From contig CP082230.1 of the NCBI GenBank assembly GCA_019856515.1, positions 2,604,001 through 2,668,000 on the forward strand: 64,000 nucleotides of DNA, given 5' to 3'. The number at the start of each line of letters is the position of its first letter. The first letter of the stretch is position 1. A program made the position numbers and the translations under genes. Positions 27,560 through 38,135 of this stretch are shown piece by piece. The notes under the pieces are model-generated. The model ran no database searches, was not told the DNA's origin, and was given only the letters and a program-made list of their open reading frames with translations. The DNA is from Prolixibacteraceae bacterium. Its GTDB lineage: Bacteria; Bacteroidota; Bacteroidia; Bacteroidales; Prolixibacteraceae.

Positions 27560-28578
27560 GGAGTATATCGAAACGTTACATATACAGGAAGGTGGTCACT
27601 AAAACCACCTTTCTGATATCTATACCCTATATAGGTCCTAAAAGGTTTTACCCCTCCATATTTAGTCTCTGATGTAAGAACAAACGGTGGATTAAAAATA
27701 CCACTATCTTCCACACTAATTCTATCAGGCAGGCGCTTCCACAAAAAGATTAAATCATAAAGATACCACCGCTCATGATAACGAAGAGAGCCTGGGTGTG
27801 TCTTATCTCTCTTCACCAAAGATTCAAGAACACCTTTAGATGACAGGCTATTTTTAACATAGGTAACATTCCTACTTTCGGGCTCCATATTAAAATCTCC
27901 TAGCCATATATGGCATAACGAATCTTGATACTGAAGCATCAATGAGGATAAAAATGTTACACACTCTTTCCTCTCTTTTTGTGACTTACGAACACCTGAA
28001 TAGTTTGATGGCAGGTGGGTAGCCCATAGATGAAATGTAAAGTGATGCCAAGTGAAAATAGGGTGAACCACTTCTCGATATGCCCTCCTTTCAGATACGA
28101 TAGTAACAAACGCAAGAGAATCAAGCCATATATCAGTTTTTCGGTATAGGATAGCTACATCAATACCTCTAGGATCAGGACCATCACGATGTACTATTTC
28201 ATATCGTGCTCCTTTTAACAGTGGATGGTAAATGAGATCTTTTAAGACCTTCTTATTTTCAACCTCCGAAAGACATATAATATCGGGGTAAGCATGAGGG
28301 AAAACAGCAACTAAAACCTTCGCGATCTGATCTATCTTATGGTAATATTTAGTATAAGACCACCTTCTGTAATGAGACATGGTAAATTCATCATCCAAAG
28401 TGTTTGCATCATCCTCTGGATCAAAAAGGTTCTCCACATTATATGAAACAACTCGTAGTAAAAAAGGATCAGACTCCTGAGCTACACCCCAAAAGGGAAC
28501 CACCATACAGATTAAAGTAAAACAAAACCAGCTAATCTTCTTTTTTAGGTGGTGCCATCCAACGATAACAACCCACAT
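27556..28578 (-). CDS. Secreted endonuclease/exonuclease/phosphatase family protein
   Basis: A metal-dependent EEP-fold hydrolase. Visible motifs in order: [29 protein letters not shown] (metal-binding Glu), [28 protein letters not shown] (catalytic Asp/Asn) and FSDHLPVYV (catalytic Asp/His). Substrate is unknown: DNA, RNA or a phosphoester lipid head group. The frame is open to 28722, but that would overlap the upstream gene by 190 bp. ATG 28578 gives a basic N-region (HHLKKK) and a hydrophobic signal ending VAQ, with a 47-bp overlap. Last gene of the set namZ-lipoprotein-EEP. Confidence 0.82.
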   Translation of the reverse strand: MWVVIVGWHHLKKKISWFCFTLICMVVPFWGVAQESDPFLLRVVSYNVENLFDPEDDANTLDDEFTMSHYRRWSYTKYYHKIDQIAKVLVAVFPHAYPDIICLSEVENKKVLKDLIYHPLLKGARYEIVHRDGPDPRGIDVAILYRKTDIWLDSLAFVTIVSERRAYREVVHPIFTWHHFTFHLWATHLPSNYSGVRKSQKERKECVTFLSSLMLQYQDSLCHIWLGDFNMEPESRNVTYVKNSLSSKGVLESLVKRDKTHPGSLRYHERWYLYDLIFLWKRLPDRISVEDSGIFNPPFVLTSETKYGGVKPFRTYIGYRYQKGGFSDHLPVYVTFRYTP

Positions 28579-29947
28579 CATAAATACCATTCTGACCTCG
28601 AACAATACCGTCAAGATCCACCAAGATGTTTGGAACTTGATATTTGCCCAGACCTCTAGCAAGAGAGCCCTCCGATAGATGATAATTTGGTTCACTTGTA
28701 TCCTCAAATGTTTTTCTATCACTTACAACGGAGCCACTAATTTGTTCATTCTCTAAGCCTAATAATTTAAAATTAGTCTGTAATAAACAATGTTCAAAAC
28801 GAACAGAGGCCTTTCCTGATGGGCTACTTCTTATCTCCACCTCATTCATAAAAGGACCATCTATAACTGAATTAGTCCATACAATATGTTCAAAATCGAC
28901 ACCACCAAGGTCACTCTCAGCATCAAGCTGATCGGTAATCACCAACGAAGGGTCTGTTCTAAACCCATTGAAACCATAGCTCTTATAATTTGCTACAGTA
29001 CAAAAATCAAACGTATAGCTTCCTCCACCCTCTAATAAAACGGCATAATAACGTACATCAGCAATCAAACTGTTTCTCACATCTAAAGTTGCATTCTTTG
29101 CATGAATCCCAGCCCAAGTCATATTCTTTGACACTGCATGGTCTATCATAGCTGAACTATTCTCATCAAAAATAAAGCCACTCTTTGCATTCCCCACTTC
29201 ACACCATGATATTTTATTATCTACACTTGTCGATTTAAAATGAATACCTTCCCATTGATTAGGTACCGAAATATAGTTTGTATCAACATTAGAGCTATAT
29301 AGCTTCACAAGATGAGAAGAACTCCCCTCGATCTTCAAACACCCTTCCACATCAATACCTGTATTCAGATCGAAATATAATCTCACATCCTCAGGTATTA
29401 CCAACTCTTTTCCTAAAGGAACAGATACTTGATTTCTTATTAAATAAGGCATATCTGAGTTCAACCTTGTCACACGATTCTCAAAAGTAGGCATCGACTG
29501 AATATTTTGATTCCACCCTTGTAAAACCACCTTCGCACTTCCGGCATCCGACATAAATTGAATCCCATCTTCTTTGAGAATAGGTTTTGATCCTTTACTT
29601 GCAACAAAGTTGGCTCTAATAAAAATAAATAGGCTATCCTTAGGAAGAATAGATATATCCTGAAATTCATTCCCATTACCCCCATCCACATTAATATGAA
29701 ATGGGGATGCTTCTCCTCCAATCAGCTTTACTTGATGCAAAAGAAGATTTCTTTCCGAAGGGTTATAAACCTTTAGAGTATACACTTTGGAGGCGCGTTC
29801 AGCAAATAGCGTGTCCACAGAAATAGTATCATTAGAGAACCTCATTTCACCTTGACTAAACCCAACTTCATCATTCATTTTACACGAAGACAAAGCTGCA
29901 ATGCCAACCACCAAACATACGATAAAAATACGCTTTAAATAATACAC
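28532..29947 (-). CDS. Lipoprotein with right-handed beta-helix-like region
   Basis: 471 residues. A lipoprotein signal (AALSSC, Cys22) is followed by an Ig-like domain (SNDTISVDTLFAERASKVYTLKVYNPSERNLLL, about 38-125). A parallel beta-helix-like stretch (about 200-400) contains repeated short strands such as WEGIHFKSTSVDNKISWCEVGNA and WAGIHAKNATLDVRNSLIADV. The C-terminal DVGCYRW motif resembles the end of choice-of-anchor/beta-helix proteins. It is probably cell-surface exposed; ligand or substrate unknown. It lies 12 bp after namZ on the same strand, so a role with cell-wall glycans is possible but only inferred from position. Confidence 0.7.
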   Translation of the reverse strand: MYYLKRIFIVCLVVGIAALSSCKMNDEVGFSQGEMRFSNDTISVDTLFAERASKVYTLKVYNPSERNLLLHQVKLIGGEASPFHINVDGGNGNEFQDISILPKDSLFIFIRANFVASKGSKPILKEDGIQFMSDAGSAKVVLQGWNQNIQSMPTFENRVTRLNSDMPYLIRNQVSVPLGKELVIPEDVRLYFDLNTGIDVEGCLKIEGSSSHLVKLYSSNVDTNYISVPNQWEGIHFKSTSVDNKISWCEVGNAKSGFIFDENSSAMIDHAVSKNMTWAGIHAKNATLDVRNSLIADVRYYAVLLEGGGSYTFDFCTVANYKSYGFNGFRTDPSLVITDQLDAESDLGGVDFEHIVWTNSVIDGPFMNEVEIRSSPSGKASVRFEHCLLQTNFKLLGLENEQISGSVVSDRKTFEDTSEPNYHLSEGSLARGLGKYQVPNILVDLDGIVRGQNGIYDVGCYRWMAPPKKED

Positions 29948-29959
29948 AATATTAGACTC

Positions 29960-31153
29960 CTACTTTTCTGGATATAACAAATATTTATCTCTTACCTTCT
30001 TATAACGAGATAAACCCGAACTATATTTCTTTTTCCATTCATCAATTGGCAACTTATTTTGTAGAGCCACCCTCACCCAGTTATCCCCGACAAGTAAGTC
30101 TAGCCATTTAGGTCTATCCACAAAATCATCTACTGTTGAAAACTTTTGTGACCATTGATAAAAATAGGAGAACGTAAAATGATCATATGGTTGTTCATCA
30201 CGAATCTTCTCTCCAAAACATCGTTTCCCCTCTTGTTTTGGATATTTTGACACATGAGGAGTCGAAACAGGAGTAAACGCATATGAGCCATAATTCTTGT
30301 TTGGATAACCAATCACTTGAAACGGAAAATCAGTTCCACGACCAATACTAACTGTTGTAGCTTCAAAGAAACATAGAGATGGGTACATCCTTATCGCTTT
30401 ATAGTTTGGTAGGTTAGGTGACGGTGCAATAGGTGGAATATATTTCAGACTATGCGTATAATTTAAACAGGGGATGACTTCTAAATCGAGCTTCTCTGAT
30501 AAGTTAAACCACTTTTCTCCTTTATACATTCGTGCCAGCTCACCAACAGTACAGCCATGAACTACTGGAATAGGCGCAATACCTACAAATGAACGATATT
30601 TCATATCCAGAACAGGCCCATCCACATAATCTCCATTTGGGTTGGGTCTATCTAGTACGATACACTTCACATTATTCTCAGCACAAGCCTCCATCACATA
30701 AAATAGGGTGGAGATATAGGTATAGAATCGACAACCAACATCTTGAATATCAAAAATACAAACATCAATATCTTTCATTGATGATTTCGTCGGTTTTCTA
30801 TATTTCCCATATAAAGAGAAAATCTCAACTCCACTTCTTAAGTCCACTCCATCCTTTATCTTAGCACCATCACTATGATCGCCTCTAAACCCATGCTCTG
30901 GAGCAAAAATACGCTTTATCTTTATCCCCTTCTCTTGTAAAAGATCAACGAGATGTTTCTCTTTAACATATGAAGTATGATTAACGACCATAGCTACACG
31001 CTGATTCTGCAGTGCATCAACATACCTCCCGAAACGTTCCGCTCCAACGTATATCCCTTCTTTATCACGCCCTTGACAGGAGGAAATGAAGAACATAAAA
31101 CAAATTACCAACGGAACCACATATCGGTTATTATTTTTTATTCCTACAATCAT
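29960..31153 (-). CDS. namZ: Exo-beta-N-acetylmuramidase NamZ family (DUF1343)
   Basis: 397 residues. A lipoprotein-type signal (FFISSC, Cys26) indicates a periplasmic or outer-membrane-facing enzyme. DUF1343 hallmarks include VVNHTSYV, FAPEHGFRGDHSDGAKI, DVGCRFYTYISTL, VLDRPNPNG, PSPNLPN and ATTVSIGRGTDFPFQ. Characterised members (NamZ, GH171) cleave terminal MurNAc from peptidoglycan fragments, which suits scavenging or recycling. First gene of the minus-strand set. It is divergent from the GH3-like/serine-hydrolase fusion across a 139-bp promoter region, a pairing that suggests a shared cell-wall turnover role. Confidence 0.9.
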   Translation of the reverse strand: MIVGIKNNNRYVVPLVICFMFFISSCQGRDKEGIYVGAERFGRYVDALQNQRVAMVVNHTSYVKEKHLVDLLQEKGIKIKRIFAPEHGFRGDHSDGAKIKDGVDLRSGVEIFSLYGKYRKPTKSSMKDIDVCIFDIQDVGCRFYTYISTLFYVMEACAENNVKCIVLDRPNPNGDYVDGPVLDMKYRSFVGIAPIPVVHGCTVGELARMYKGEKWFNLSEKLDLEVIPCLNYTHSLKYIPPIAPSPNLPNYKAIRMYPSLCFFEATTVSIGRGTDFPFQVIGYPNKNYGSYAFTPVSTPHVSKYPKQEGKRCFGEKIRDEQPYDHFTFSYFYQWSQKFSTVDDFVDRPKWLDLLVGDNWVRVALQNKLPIDEWKKKYSSGLSRYKKVRDKYLLYPEK

Positions 31154-31292
31154 ATTTTTAACTTGTTTTTATCTTATTAATTAACAAAATTTGGAAGACC
31201 AATTGCAAACACACAACAACATATATTAACGCACATGAAGAAACATTTCTTATCTCGTCATGGTTAAGTTAATACATTAAATCCTATAAACG

Positions 31293-34118
31293 ATGAACAC
31301 ACATATTTTTCCATATATCATCACATTACTCCTTCTCTCGTTTTCGCTCTCGAAGCCATTAACAGCATCCACTGAGAAAGAGAAGGCATCTATGTCAATT
31401 ACCAAAGAGCAAAACAACAACCCTGTTGAGAATGTATTTATGCTAGACATGTCAACAGACACACTATTTCAACAAGGGTTATCTATTGTCAGCAAATACA
31501 AGATTGGAGGAGTACTATTAGGAGAGAATCATATCGATGCTCTATCAAAAAAGATAGAGCAGATACATAAACGAATCTCACATCCCATTTTTATTGCGGT
31601 GCTTGAGAACCCAAACCAACCCCTTGTCAAGTTATCTTCTGAAAACATCAATAACATCGTAGAAGACTCTATTGCCTACTACTATGGTTCACTCCAAGGG
31701 CAATACCTTCAGCAGATAGGTGCAAACATGTATATATCTAGAGCCCTCTCTCATCATCAAAACGCTCAACAACTATTGGCATCTCCGAATATCTCAAAGC
31801 CCCACTTAGCAACTCTTCATAAAGAGATCCTATTTTGGGAAGGACTACACAATTCACACATCGTAGGTATTAAAGAGGTGACAGAAACATTTCATATAAA
31901 CAAAGAGAGCAACCTAAGCCTGCTTGAAAAAAGATACAAAGAGATACACCATCCCAAGGAGCAAAATAGATGGAAGGGAACATACTATAACTATAAAAAT
32001 AGTAAAACACAACAAAAGACAATCCAATCTCTTCTTCACGATCCAATCCACTTTAGCACATATAGCTTTATGGATTTAAATGATATTGCGAGTATCAACT
32101 CAAGATCGCTACAAAAACATCTTGCACTAGAGTCTATCATGGATGGCAATGAAATGGTTCTAATTAAACCGAATCAATGGAAAATCGTTGGCAAAGTAAC
32201 CCAACGTCTATTTAAAGTTGCGGAGTCTACATCGAGCTTATCTGCAACTCAGAAAAATATGTTCGAGCTATATAAATGGAGTAAATCAGGCAATACCATT
32301 CCGAAGAATAGACTCGACAAAATACAAGATGTTTTTGCCCAACACTTCTATCAAAAAAGCATTGTGCTCTTAAAAGATGAAAGCAATAACATCCCTACAA
32401 ATAATTTAGGATCAACTCACTTTACCTCAATTTCGTTTGAGATAGATTCATTAGAATCTTTTACAGAGAGGTTAAAATCATATACTCATATTGAAGAATT
32501 TAAAATAGATGATAAAATAGAGTCTAAGGAGGTCGATGAGTTTTTAAAACACCTTCCCACCAATACACAAGTCTTTTTATCCATTGGAAAGAACATGGTG
32601 TTCAGTTCAAAAAACATCATCCTATTAAACAAAATACTACACCACAAACAAGTACAACTAGTATGGTTTCGTGGAGCCTCTCTTCTCTCTACAGACTTTA
32701 ATATTAATAAAGTAAAAGGTGTGATCATTGCACCCTCAACCACCACCTTGGCACAAAACACTACTGCCCAGTCAATTATGGGAGCGAACAGAATTGATGG
32801 AATACTTGCAAAATCACTCTCTAATGAGTATCCCATAGGCTATGGACTCGTAAGAGATGATATGGGAAGATTGGGATTTAACACCCCAGAGTATGAACAG
32901 ATCGATTCTGACAAACTACAATCTAGAATTGATTCACTCGCACATTTAGGTATGACAGAGAAAGCATATCCTGGATGTCAAATTCTTATTGCGAAGAACA
33001 ATAAGATCATTTTTCACAAAACCTATGGATATCACACTTACAAGAAACAATTTGCAGTAAAAAAAGATGATATTTATGACTGGGCTTCCATCACGAAAGT
33101 GGCAGGACCTACCATTCCAATTATGCAACTGTATGAGAAGAATGTCATATCTCTAGATGTTCCATATGCAACATATTGGCCTATGTGGCAGAACTCAAAT
33201 AAAGAAGAAATTTCTTTACGAGACATCTTAGCACATCAAGCCCAACTGAAACCATATCTTCCACTTTGGAGTAATACATTGGACAGAAATGGGAGGTATA
33301 AGAAATCTATAATTCATCATAAGAAGTCAAAGCACTTCAACTTGAAAGTCTCACCCAACCTATACATTAAGAATAGTTTCAAAGACACCATATTCTCAGA
33401 AATCACTCAATCAAAACTCCTAGGTCATAAAAAATACACCTATTCAGGTTTGGCATTTTTCACATTCCCTCGTATGATTGAGCTAGTGACACATCAAAGC
33501 TATGAGAAATATCTAAGAGACTCCATCTATAGGCCTCTAGGTGCAACCACTGTTACCTATAACCCTTATAAATATTTTGCCCATAATAGGTATGTTCCTA
33601 CAGAGAACGATCAATTCTTTAGAAAACGTCTTATTGTTGGATATGTACACGATGAAGGAGCCGCATTAATGGGAGGAGTCTCAGGTAATGCAGGTCTATT
33701 TGGAGATATCGTAGACTGTGCCAAGATATTCCAAATGTTCTTAAACGAGGGGACATATGGAGACAAGAAATTTATCGAGCCTTCTACAATAAAAGAGTTT
33801 ACTAGATGTCAATTTCCTGAAAATGAAAACCGTAGAGGATTATCATTCGACAAACCACTGATAGATAATTCCGACAAAAGTATTGACGAATGTTACCCTG
33901 CGTATGGATGTTCAAACCAAAGCTATGGACATGGTGGCTTTACTGGAACATTTGCATGGGCTGATCCCAAAGGCAAATTACTTTTTATATTCTTTTCCAA
34001 TCGCGTATACCCAACGCGCAAGGATAAGATTCTTTACGAACTCAACCTGAGGCCACAGATACAACAAGTGATCTACAACTTAGTTGATTCTGTGGATTAT
34101 AAAAAGGAGTTGAGCTAA
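31293..34118 (+). CDS. Degenerate GH3-like domain fused to serine beta-lactamase-type hydrolase
   Basis: 941 residues with a signal peptide (about 1-26). Residues 45-560 follow the layout of a GH3 N-terminal domain and its alpha/beta sandwich (YKIGGVLLGE at about 69; YQKSIVLLKDESNNIP at about 352). The usual GH3 signature blocks (KHFPGHG, DVNNNP-type) are absent, so this half is probably catalytically dead. The C-terminal half is a class C beta-lactamase/DD-peptidase fold with Ser599-x-x-Lys602 (ASITK), Tyr717-Ser-Gly and His880-Gly-Gly (YGHGG). GH3 NagZ-serine hydrolase fusions are known in Bacteroidetes and act on cell-wall fragments. The namZ neighbour agrees. Confidence 0.8.
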   Translation: MNTHIFPYIITLLLLSFSLSKPLTASTEKEKASMSITKEQNNNPVENVFMLDMSTDTLFQQGLSIVSKYKIGGVLLGENHIDALSKKIEQIHKRISHPIFIAVLENPNQPLVKLSSENINNIVEDSIAYYYGSLQGQYLQQIGANMYISRALSHHQNAQQLLASPNISKPHLATLHKEILFWEGLHNSHIVGIKEVTETFHINKESNLSLLEKRYKEIHHPKEQNRWKGTYYNYKNSKTQQKTIQSLLHDPIHFSTYSFMDLNDIASINSRSLQKHLALESIMDGNEMVLIKPNQWKIVGKVTQRLFKVAESTSSLSATQKNMFELYKWSKSGNTIPKNRLDKIQDVFAQHFYQKSIVLLKDESNNIPTNNLGSTHFTSISFEIDSLESFTERLKSYTHIEEFKIDDKIESKEVDEFLKHLPTNTQVFLSIGKNMVFSSKNIILLNKILHHKQVQLVWFRGASLLSTDFNINKVKGVIIAPSTTTLAQNTTAQSIMGANRIDGILAKSLSNEYPIGYGLVRDDMGRLGFNTPEYEQIDSDKLQSRIDSLAHLGMTEKAYPGCQILIAKNNKIIFHKTYGYHTYKKQFAVKKDDIYDWASITKVAGPTIPIMQLYEKNVISLDVPYATYWPMWQNSNKEEISLRDILAHQAQLKPYLPLWSNTLDRNGRYKKSIIHHKKSKHFNLKVSPNLYIKNSFKDTIFSEITQSKLLGHKKYTYSGLAFFTFPRMIELVTHQSYEKYLRDSIYRPLGATTVTYNPYKYFAHNRYVPTENDQFFRKRLIVGYVHDEGAALMGGVSGNAGLFGDIVDCAKIFQMFLNEGTYGDKKFIEPSTIKEFTRCQFPENENRRGLSFDKPLIDNSDKSIDECYPAYGCSNQSYGHGGFTGTFAWADPKGKLLFIFFSNRVYPTRKDKILYELNLRPQIQQVIYNLVDSVDYKKELS

Positions 34119-34154
34119 ACCAAAGCTTCAGTTATTCAACCACGGCGTCATAAA

Positions 34155-34187
34155 GAAGGACAATCTTGAGATTAGAAGGTCCTTCTC
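34155..34187. terminator. Terminator hairpin between convergent genes
   Basis: GAAGGAC/GTCCTTC stem with an inner AATC/GATT pair, then a T-rich tract on the plus strand. It overlaps the 3' end of the convergent gene at 34172. Confidence 0.45.
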
Positions 34188-34534
34188 TCTTTTACGTTTG
34201 CATCTCTTGTCGAGACATAAGTCTTCTTACGTTCTCTCTTCTTCTTAGGACAGTCTACTGCTTTAAGAATAGCATCGATCTCTTTTACAAAATCTCTATT
34301 CTCTTTTGAATACCACCTTACCTCAAAGAATCGTGTATTCTTTTGATCAGGTAACTCCTGCTCCTCTTTTTGATATGTGAATGAGACATCCGGAAACTTC
34401 TCTGTATGCAATTTCTTTACATCATACCCTACTTGCATCATTTGCTTCTTTGTAGGTAATAAACGTGCACGTACCATTCGTTGATATATGGTAAAATGAG
34501 TCTCTTCGGTAACGGTAATTTTTTTCTTTTGCAT
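34172..34534 (-). CDS. Small basic hypothetical protein
   Basis: 120 residues, strongly charged, with no signal or membrane segment. The N-terminal part (ETHFTIYQRMVRARLLPTKKQMMQVGYDVKKLH) looks helical. The C-terminus is Lys/Arg-rich (CPKKKRERKKTY), which suggests nucleic-acid contact. I do not recognise the family. It stands alone between convergent and divergent neighbours. Confidence 0.6.
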   Translation of the reverse strand: MQKKKITVTEETHFTIYQRMVRARLLPTKKQMMQVGYDVKKLHTEKFPDVSFTYQKEEQELPDQKNTRFFEVRWYSKENRDFVKEIDAILKAVDCPKKKRERKKTYVSTRDANVKERRTF

Positions 34535-34932
34535 GTTTTCTTAACTATTACTCCAAATAATCCATCTATTTATGGACTGGAGATTAACTGATCTAACTAA
34601 ATCCATTTAGTCCAAACTATAGAACGATAGGCTAGGTATAATACTTGTTGATTCATCTTCATCTCTTGCAAACGATATGATTATAAGAGCTTTAAACCAT
34701 AAAATATGATTCAATAATCAACACCCAAAGATCATGTTTGGATGCACTTTTTATTATTAAAGCAATGAAATTAATAAATTTAGCATATATTATTACACGA
34801 ATATAAATAAAAATCGCACTTTATTCGTTATGTTAATATTTATACCCCTCTATTAACAGTTATTTATCAACATTTTTCTCTCTAAACTAGCCTGAGAACA
34901 AACCTCGAACGGTAATATTCCTATAACATTTA
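34535..34932. other. 400-bp AT-rich gap upstream of mutS
   Basis: No ORF or RNA family recognised. It contains a weak hairpin with arms TGGACT/AGTCCA (about 34573-34614). Confidence 0.4.
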
Positions 34933-34940
34933 TATCTTTG
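34933..34940 (+). promoter_or_regulatory. -7 element of mutS promoter
   Basis: TATCTTTG, 33 bp before the start codon. No good -33 is seen. Confidence 0.45.
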
Positions 34941-34972
34941 TTCTAAGGTAAGATTTTTAAAATTAAGAGACG

Positions 34973-37594
34973 TTGGCAAAACAAAAAAAATATGTCGAAA
35001 CGCCTTTGATGAAACAGTACTATTCCATCAAGGCCAAACATCCTGATGCAATACTCCTTTTCAGAGTAGGTGACTTTTATGAAACTTTTGGAGAAGATGC
35101 GATTAAAGGGGCATCTATACTTGGGATCACATTAACCAAAAGAGCCAATGGAGCAGCAAGCTTCGTGGAACTTGCAGGCTTCCCACACCACTCACTAGAT
35201 GTCTATCTTCCAAAGTTAGTTCGTGCAGGACAACGTGTTGCGATTTGTGAACAACTTGAAGATCCTAAAACAACAAAGAAGATTGTTAAGAGAGGAATTA
35301 CCGAACTGGTTACTCCAGGAGTTTCTATTGACGACAATGTTCTGAACCATAAGGAAAATAACTTCCTAGCATCCCTCTATTTTACCAGACAAAGTATTGG
35401 GGTATCCTTCTTAGATATATCCACAGGAGAGTTCCTTGCCGCTGAAGGCGATAAAAGCTATATCGACAAACTTATCAGCTCTTTCAAACCTAAAGAGATT
35501 CTTTTCCCCAAAGAGGCGAAAGAGATGCTTAAAGATGTTGGAGCTGACGCATTCTACACTTATGGTCTTGACGATTGGGTCTACAACTATGATAACTCTT
35601 TAGAGAAACTCACAAAGCATTTTCAAACCAATAACCTCAAAGGATTTGGTATAGATACACTTCATACAGGTATTATTGCTGCTGGAGCCATCCTATGTTA
35701 TCTTGATTTGACCCAACACCATCAAGTACAACACATCTCCTCTATCGCTCGAATTGAAGAAGATAAATATGTATGGCTCGATAAATTCACAATCCACAAC
35801 CTAGAGTTGTTTGGCTCTCTTCACGAAGGAGCAAAAACACTTATTCACATCCTCGATAAAACCATTACTCCAATGGGGGCAAGGATGATGCGCCGATGGG
35901 TAGCGCTACCTCTTAAAAATGTAGAAGCAATAAACCATCGTCTTGAAGTGGTGAAAGAGATGTATTCCAATGATGGACTACAAGATGAGATCGACTATGA
36001 GCTTAGAAAGATTGCCGATCTTGAGCGTATTATATCGAAAGTAGCTGTTGGGAGAATCAACCCTCGTGAGGTGGTCCAACTGAAAAATGCTCTTGAAGCC
36101 ATAGAGCCAATTATTGCTTATTGTAAGGCATCAGGAAACGAAACGCTTCAGTCCTATGCCGATCAGCTTAATCCATGTACTGCGATTAAAGAACGTATCT
36201 CTAAAGAGATTGTAGCGGAACCACCTGTCCTTCTAAACAAAGGAAGTGTTATTGCAGATGGCATCTCTGATGAGTTAGATGAACTAAGAAGCATTGCATT
36301 CTCTGGTAAAGATTACTTGCAACGCCTACAACAACGCGAAAGCGAAGAGACTGGAATTCCATCATTAAAGATTGGATTCAACAACGTCTTCGGGTACTAT
36401 ATTGAGGTACGTAATACCCACAAAGATAAAGTACCAGAAACATGGATACGAAAACAGACACTCGTTAGTGCTGAAAGATATATCACAGAAGAGCTTAAAG
36501 AGTATGAGTCAAAAATTCTTGGTGCAGAAGAGAAAATTGCTCATCTAGAACTAACACTTTACAACAAACTTATATTTGCCCTTTCTGAATATATTCAAGC
36601 CATTCAGCTTAATGCCAATATTCTATCCTGTATCGACTGTTTAAGCTCATTTGCTAAGGTTTCAACCGAAAATGAATATAACTGCCCAGAAGTAAACGAC
36701 ACTCTGATTATCGATATCAAAGAGGGAAGACACCCTGTGATTGAACAACAGTTACCTATTGGAGAGAGCTATATAACAAACAATATACGTCTCGATAATA
36801 ACGCGCAACAAATTATGATGATTACAGGACCTAACATGTCGGGTAAGTCAGCACTATTGCGTCAAACAGCATTAATCACACTAATGGCACAAGTCGGGTG
36901 TTTTGTCCCTGCATCGGAAGCTAAGATAGGGGTCGTAGACAAAATATTTACCCGAGTGGGCGCTTCTGACAACATCTCTATGGGAGAATCAACATTCATG
37001 GTAGAGATGAATGAGGCAGCTAGCATTTTGAACAATATATCACAACGTAGTCTCATCCTATTTGATGAACTAGGGCGTGGTACAAGTACCTACGATGGTA
37101 TTTCCATTGCATGGTCTATTGTGGAGTATATCCACCAAATGAAAGATATTAGAGCCAAAACACTTTTTGCGACACACTATCACGAATTAAACGAGATGGA
37201 AACTAGTTTTGAGAGAATCAAAAACTACAATGTCTCTATCAAAGAATCAGGCAACCAAATTATCTTTCTACGTAAACTCGAAAGAGGTGGTTCAAACCAC
37301 AGCTTTGGTATCCATGTAGCCAAATTAGCTGGAATGCCTAAAACGGTTGTCGATAGAGCAAATAAAATATTAGTTCAGCTTGAGAGTAAAACCAAGGAAG
37401 ATGTTTCAAATGAAAAAACAACCTCTTCTGTGCCTTCAAATATGGAAGGAGACTACCAATTAAGCATTTTTCAACTAGACGACCCTGTCCTCGAACAGAT
37501 ACGAGAACAAATAAAAAACACCGATATCAACAATCTTACTCCCATGGAGGCACTAAACAAGCTCGATGAAATAAAAAAAATTTCAGGTTTATAG
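34973..37594 (+). CDS. mutS: DNA mismatch repair protein MutS
   Basis: Mismatch-recognition ATPase of 873 residues, full length. The start is TTG at 34973; no in-frame ATG gives the conserved N-terminus. The mismatch-wedge motif Phe35-Tyr-Glu37 is in [11 protein letters not shown], so this is a true MutS1. Connector, lever and clamp domains follow to about 560. The ATPase domain has Walker A GPNMSGKS at 619-626, [10 protein letters not shown], Walker [17 protein letters not shown] and the trans-acting ATHYHELNE. The C-terminal dimer segment ends [12 protein letters not shown]. Single-gene unit with its own terminator. Confidence 0.97.
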   Translation: MAKQKKYVETPLMKQYYSIKAKHPDAILLFRVGDFYETFGEDAIKGASILGITLTKRANGAASFVELAGFPHHSLDVYLPKLVRAGQRVAICEQLEDPKTTKKIVKRGITELVTPGVSIDDNVLNHKENNFLASLYFTRQSIGVSFLDISTGEFLAAEGDKSYIDKLISSFKPKEILFPKEAKEMLKDVGADAFYTYGLDDWVYNYDNSLEKLTKHFQTNNLKGFGIDTLHTGIIAAGAILCYLDLTQHHQVQHISSIARIEEDKYVWLDKFTIHNLELFGSLHEGAKTLIHILDKTITPMGARMMRRWVALPLKNVEAINHRLEVVKEMYSNDGLQDEIDYELRKIADLERIISKVAVGRINPREVVQLKNALEAIEPIIAYCKASGNETLQSYADQLNPCTAIKERISKEIVAEPPVLLNKGSVIADGISDELDELRSIAFSGKDYLQRLQQRESEETGIPSLKIGFNNVFGYYIEVRNTHKDKVPETWIRKQTLVSAERYITEELKEYESKILGAEEKIAHLELTLYNKLIFALSEYIQAIQLNANILSCIDCLSSFAKVSTENEYNCPEVNDTLIIDIKEGRHPVIEQQLPIGESYITNNIRLDNNAQQIMMITGPNMSGKSALLRQTALITLMAQVGCFVPASEAKIGVVDKIFTRVGASDNISMGESTFMVEMNEAASILNNISQRSLILFDELGRGTSTYDGISIAWSIVEYIHQMKDIRAKTLFATHYHELNEMETSFERIKNYNVSIKESGNQIIFLRKLERGGSNHSFGIHVAKLAGMPKTVVDRANKILVQLESKTKEDVSNEKTTSSVPSNMEGDYQLSIFQLDDPVLEQIREQIKNTDINNLTPMEALNKLDEIKKISGL

Positions 37595-37623
37595 TACATC
37601 CTATTTTTTTGATAATGAATAGA

Positions 37624-37671
37624 ATCATAAGGACTACTCAAATTAAATTCGAGATAGTCCTTATTTTTTTT
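37624..37671 (+). terminator. Terminator after mutS
   Basis: AAGGACTA/TAGTCCTT stem with an inner CTC/GAG step and a run of eight T. Confidence 0.8.
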
Positions 37672-37681
37672 GCTCTCAACC

Positions 37682-37712
37682 TTTGGCGGAAAGGAAATAT
37701 GATATATATTTG
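37682..37712 (+). promoter_or_regulatory. Promoter of Gly-Leu-Gly tRNA cluster
   Basis: TTTG at 37682-37685, 19 nt, TATATTTG at 37705-37712: an exact -33/-7 match about 48 bp before the first tRNA. Confidence 0.8.
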
Positions 37713-37760
37713 CAACGCCTTTCAAGAGAAAGACGTTCTTTAAAACACTGAAATAATAAT

Positions 37761-37833
37761 GCGAAAATAGCTCAGTTGGTAGAGCACAACCTTGCCAAGG
37801 TTGGGGTCGCGAGTTCAAGTCTCGTTTTTCGCT
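37761..37833 (+). tRNA. tRNA-Gly(GCC), copy 1
   Basis: Acceptor GCGAAAA/TTTTCGC, anticodon loop TTGCCAA. It keeps the normal G19 and C56, unlike the Gly(TCC) family in the array. Confidence 0.95.
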
Positions 37834-37848
37834 CTTTAAAAGTATTAC

Positions 37849-37933
37849 GCTCGAATGGTGGAATTGGTAGACACGTTGGACTTAAAATCCAATGATCATC
37901 GCGATCGTGCGGGTTCAAGTCCCGCTTCGAGTA
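37849..37933 (+). tRNA. tRNA-Leu(TAA)
   Basis: 85-nt class II tRNA. Anticodon stem TTGGA/TCCAA, loop CTTAAAA, long variable arm, acceptor GCTCGAA/TTCGAGT, discriminator A. Confidence 0.95.
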
Positions 37934-38001
37934 CTGCTTTTTTAATTACAATTTCTGTATAAGATAGCTTTCGTGTTAATAGAGAGTTATCCTTATTTTA
38001 T

Positions 38002-38074
38002 GCGAAAATAGCTCAGTTGGTAGAGCACAACCTTGCCAAGGTTGGGGTCGCGAGTTCAAGTCTCGTTTTTCGCT
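38002..38074 (+). tRNA. tRNA-Gly(GCC), copy 2
   Basis: Identical to the copy at 37761. Confidence 0.95.
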
Positions 38075-38079
38075 CACTT

Positions 38080-38118
38080 AAAAAGCCGAAAACATTGTTT
38101 TGTTTTCGGCTTTTTTGG
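38080..38118. terminator. Terminator between tRNA cluster and gldN
   Basis: AAAAGCCGAAAAC/GTTTTCGGCTTTT stem with flanking A and T runs. It serves both converging units. Confidence 0.85.
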
Positions 38119-38135
38119 CATTATACCCAGAAGTA

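Noticed and set aside
28579..28722. N-terminal extension of the EEP gene
   Set aside because: It would overlap the upstream lipoprotein gene by 190 bp and put a long non-signal segment before the hydrophobic core.
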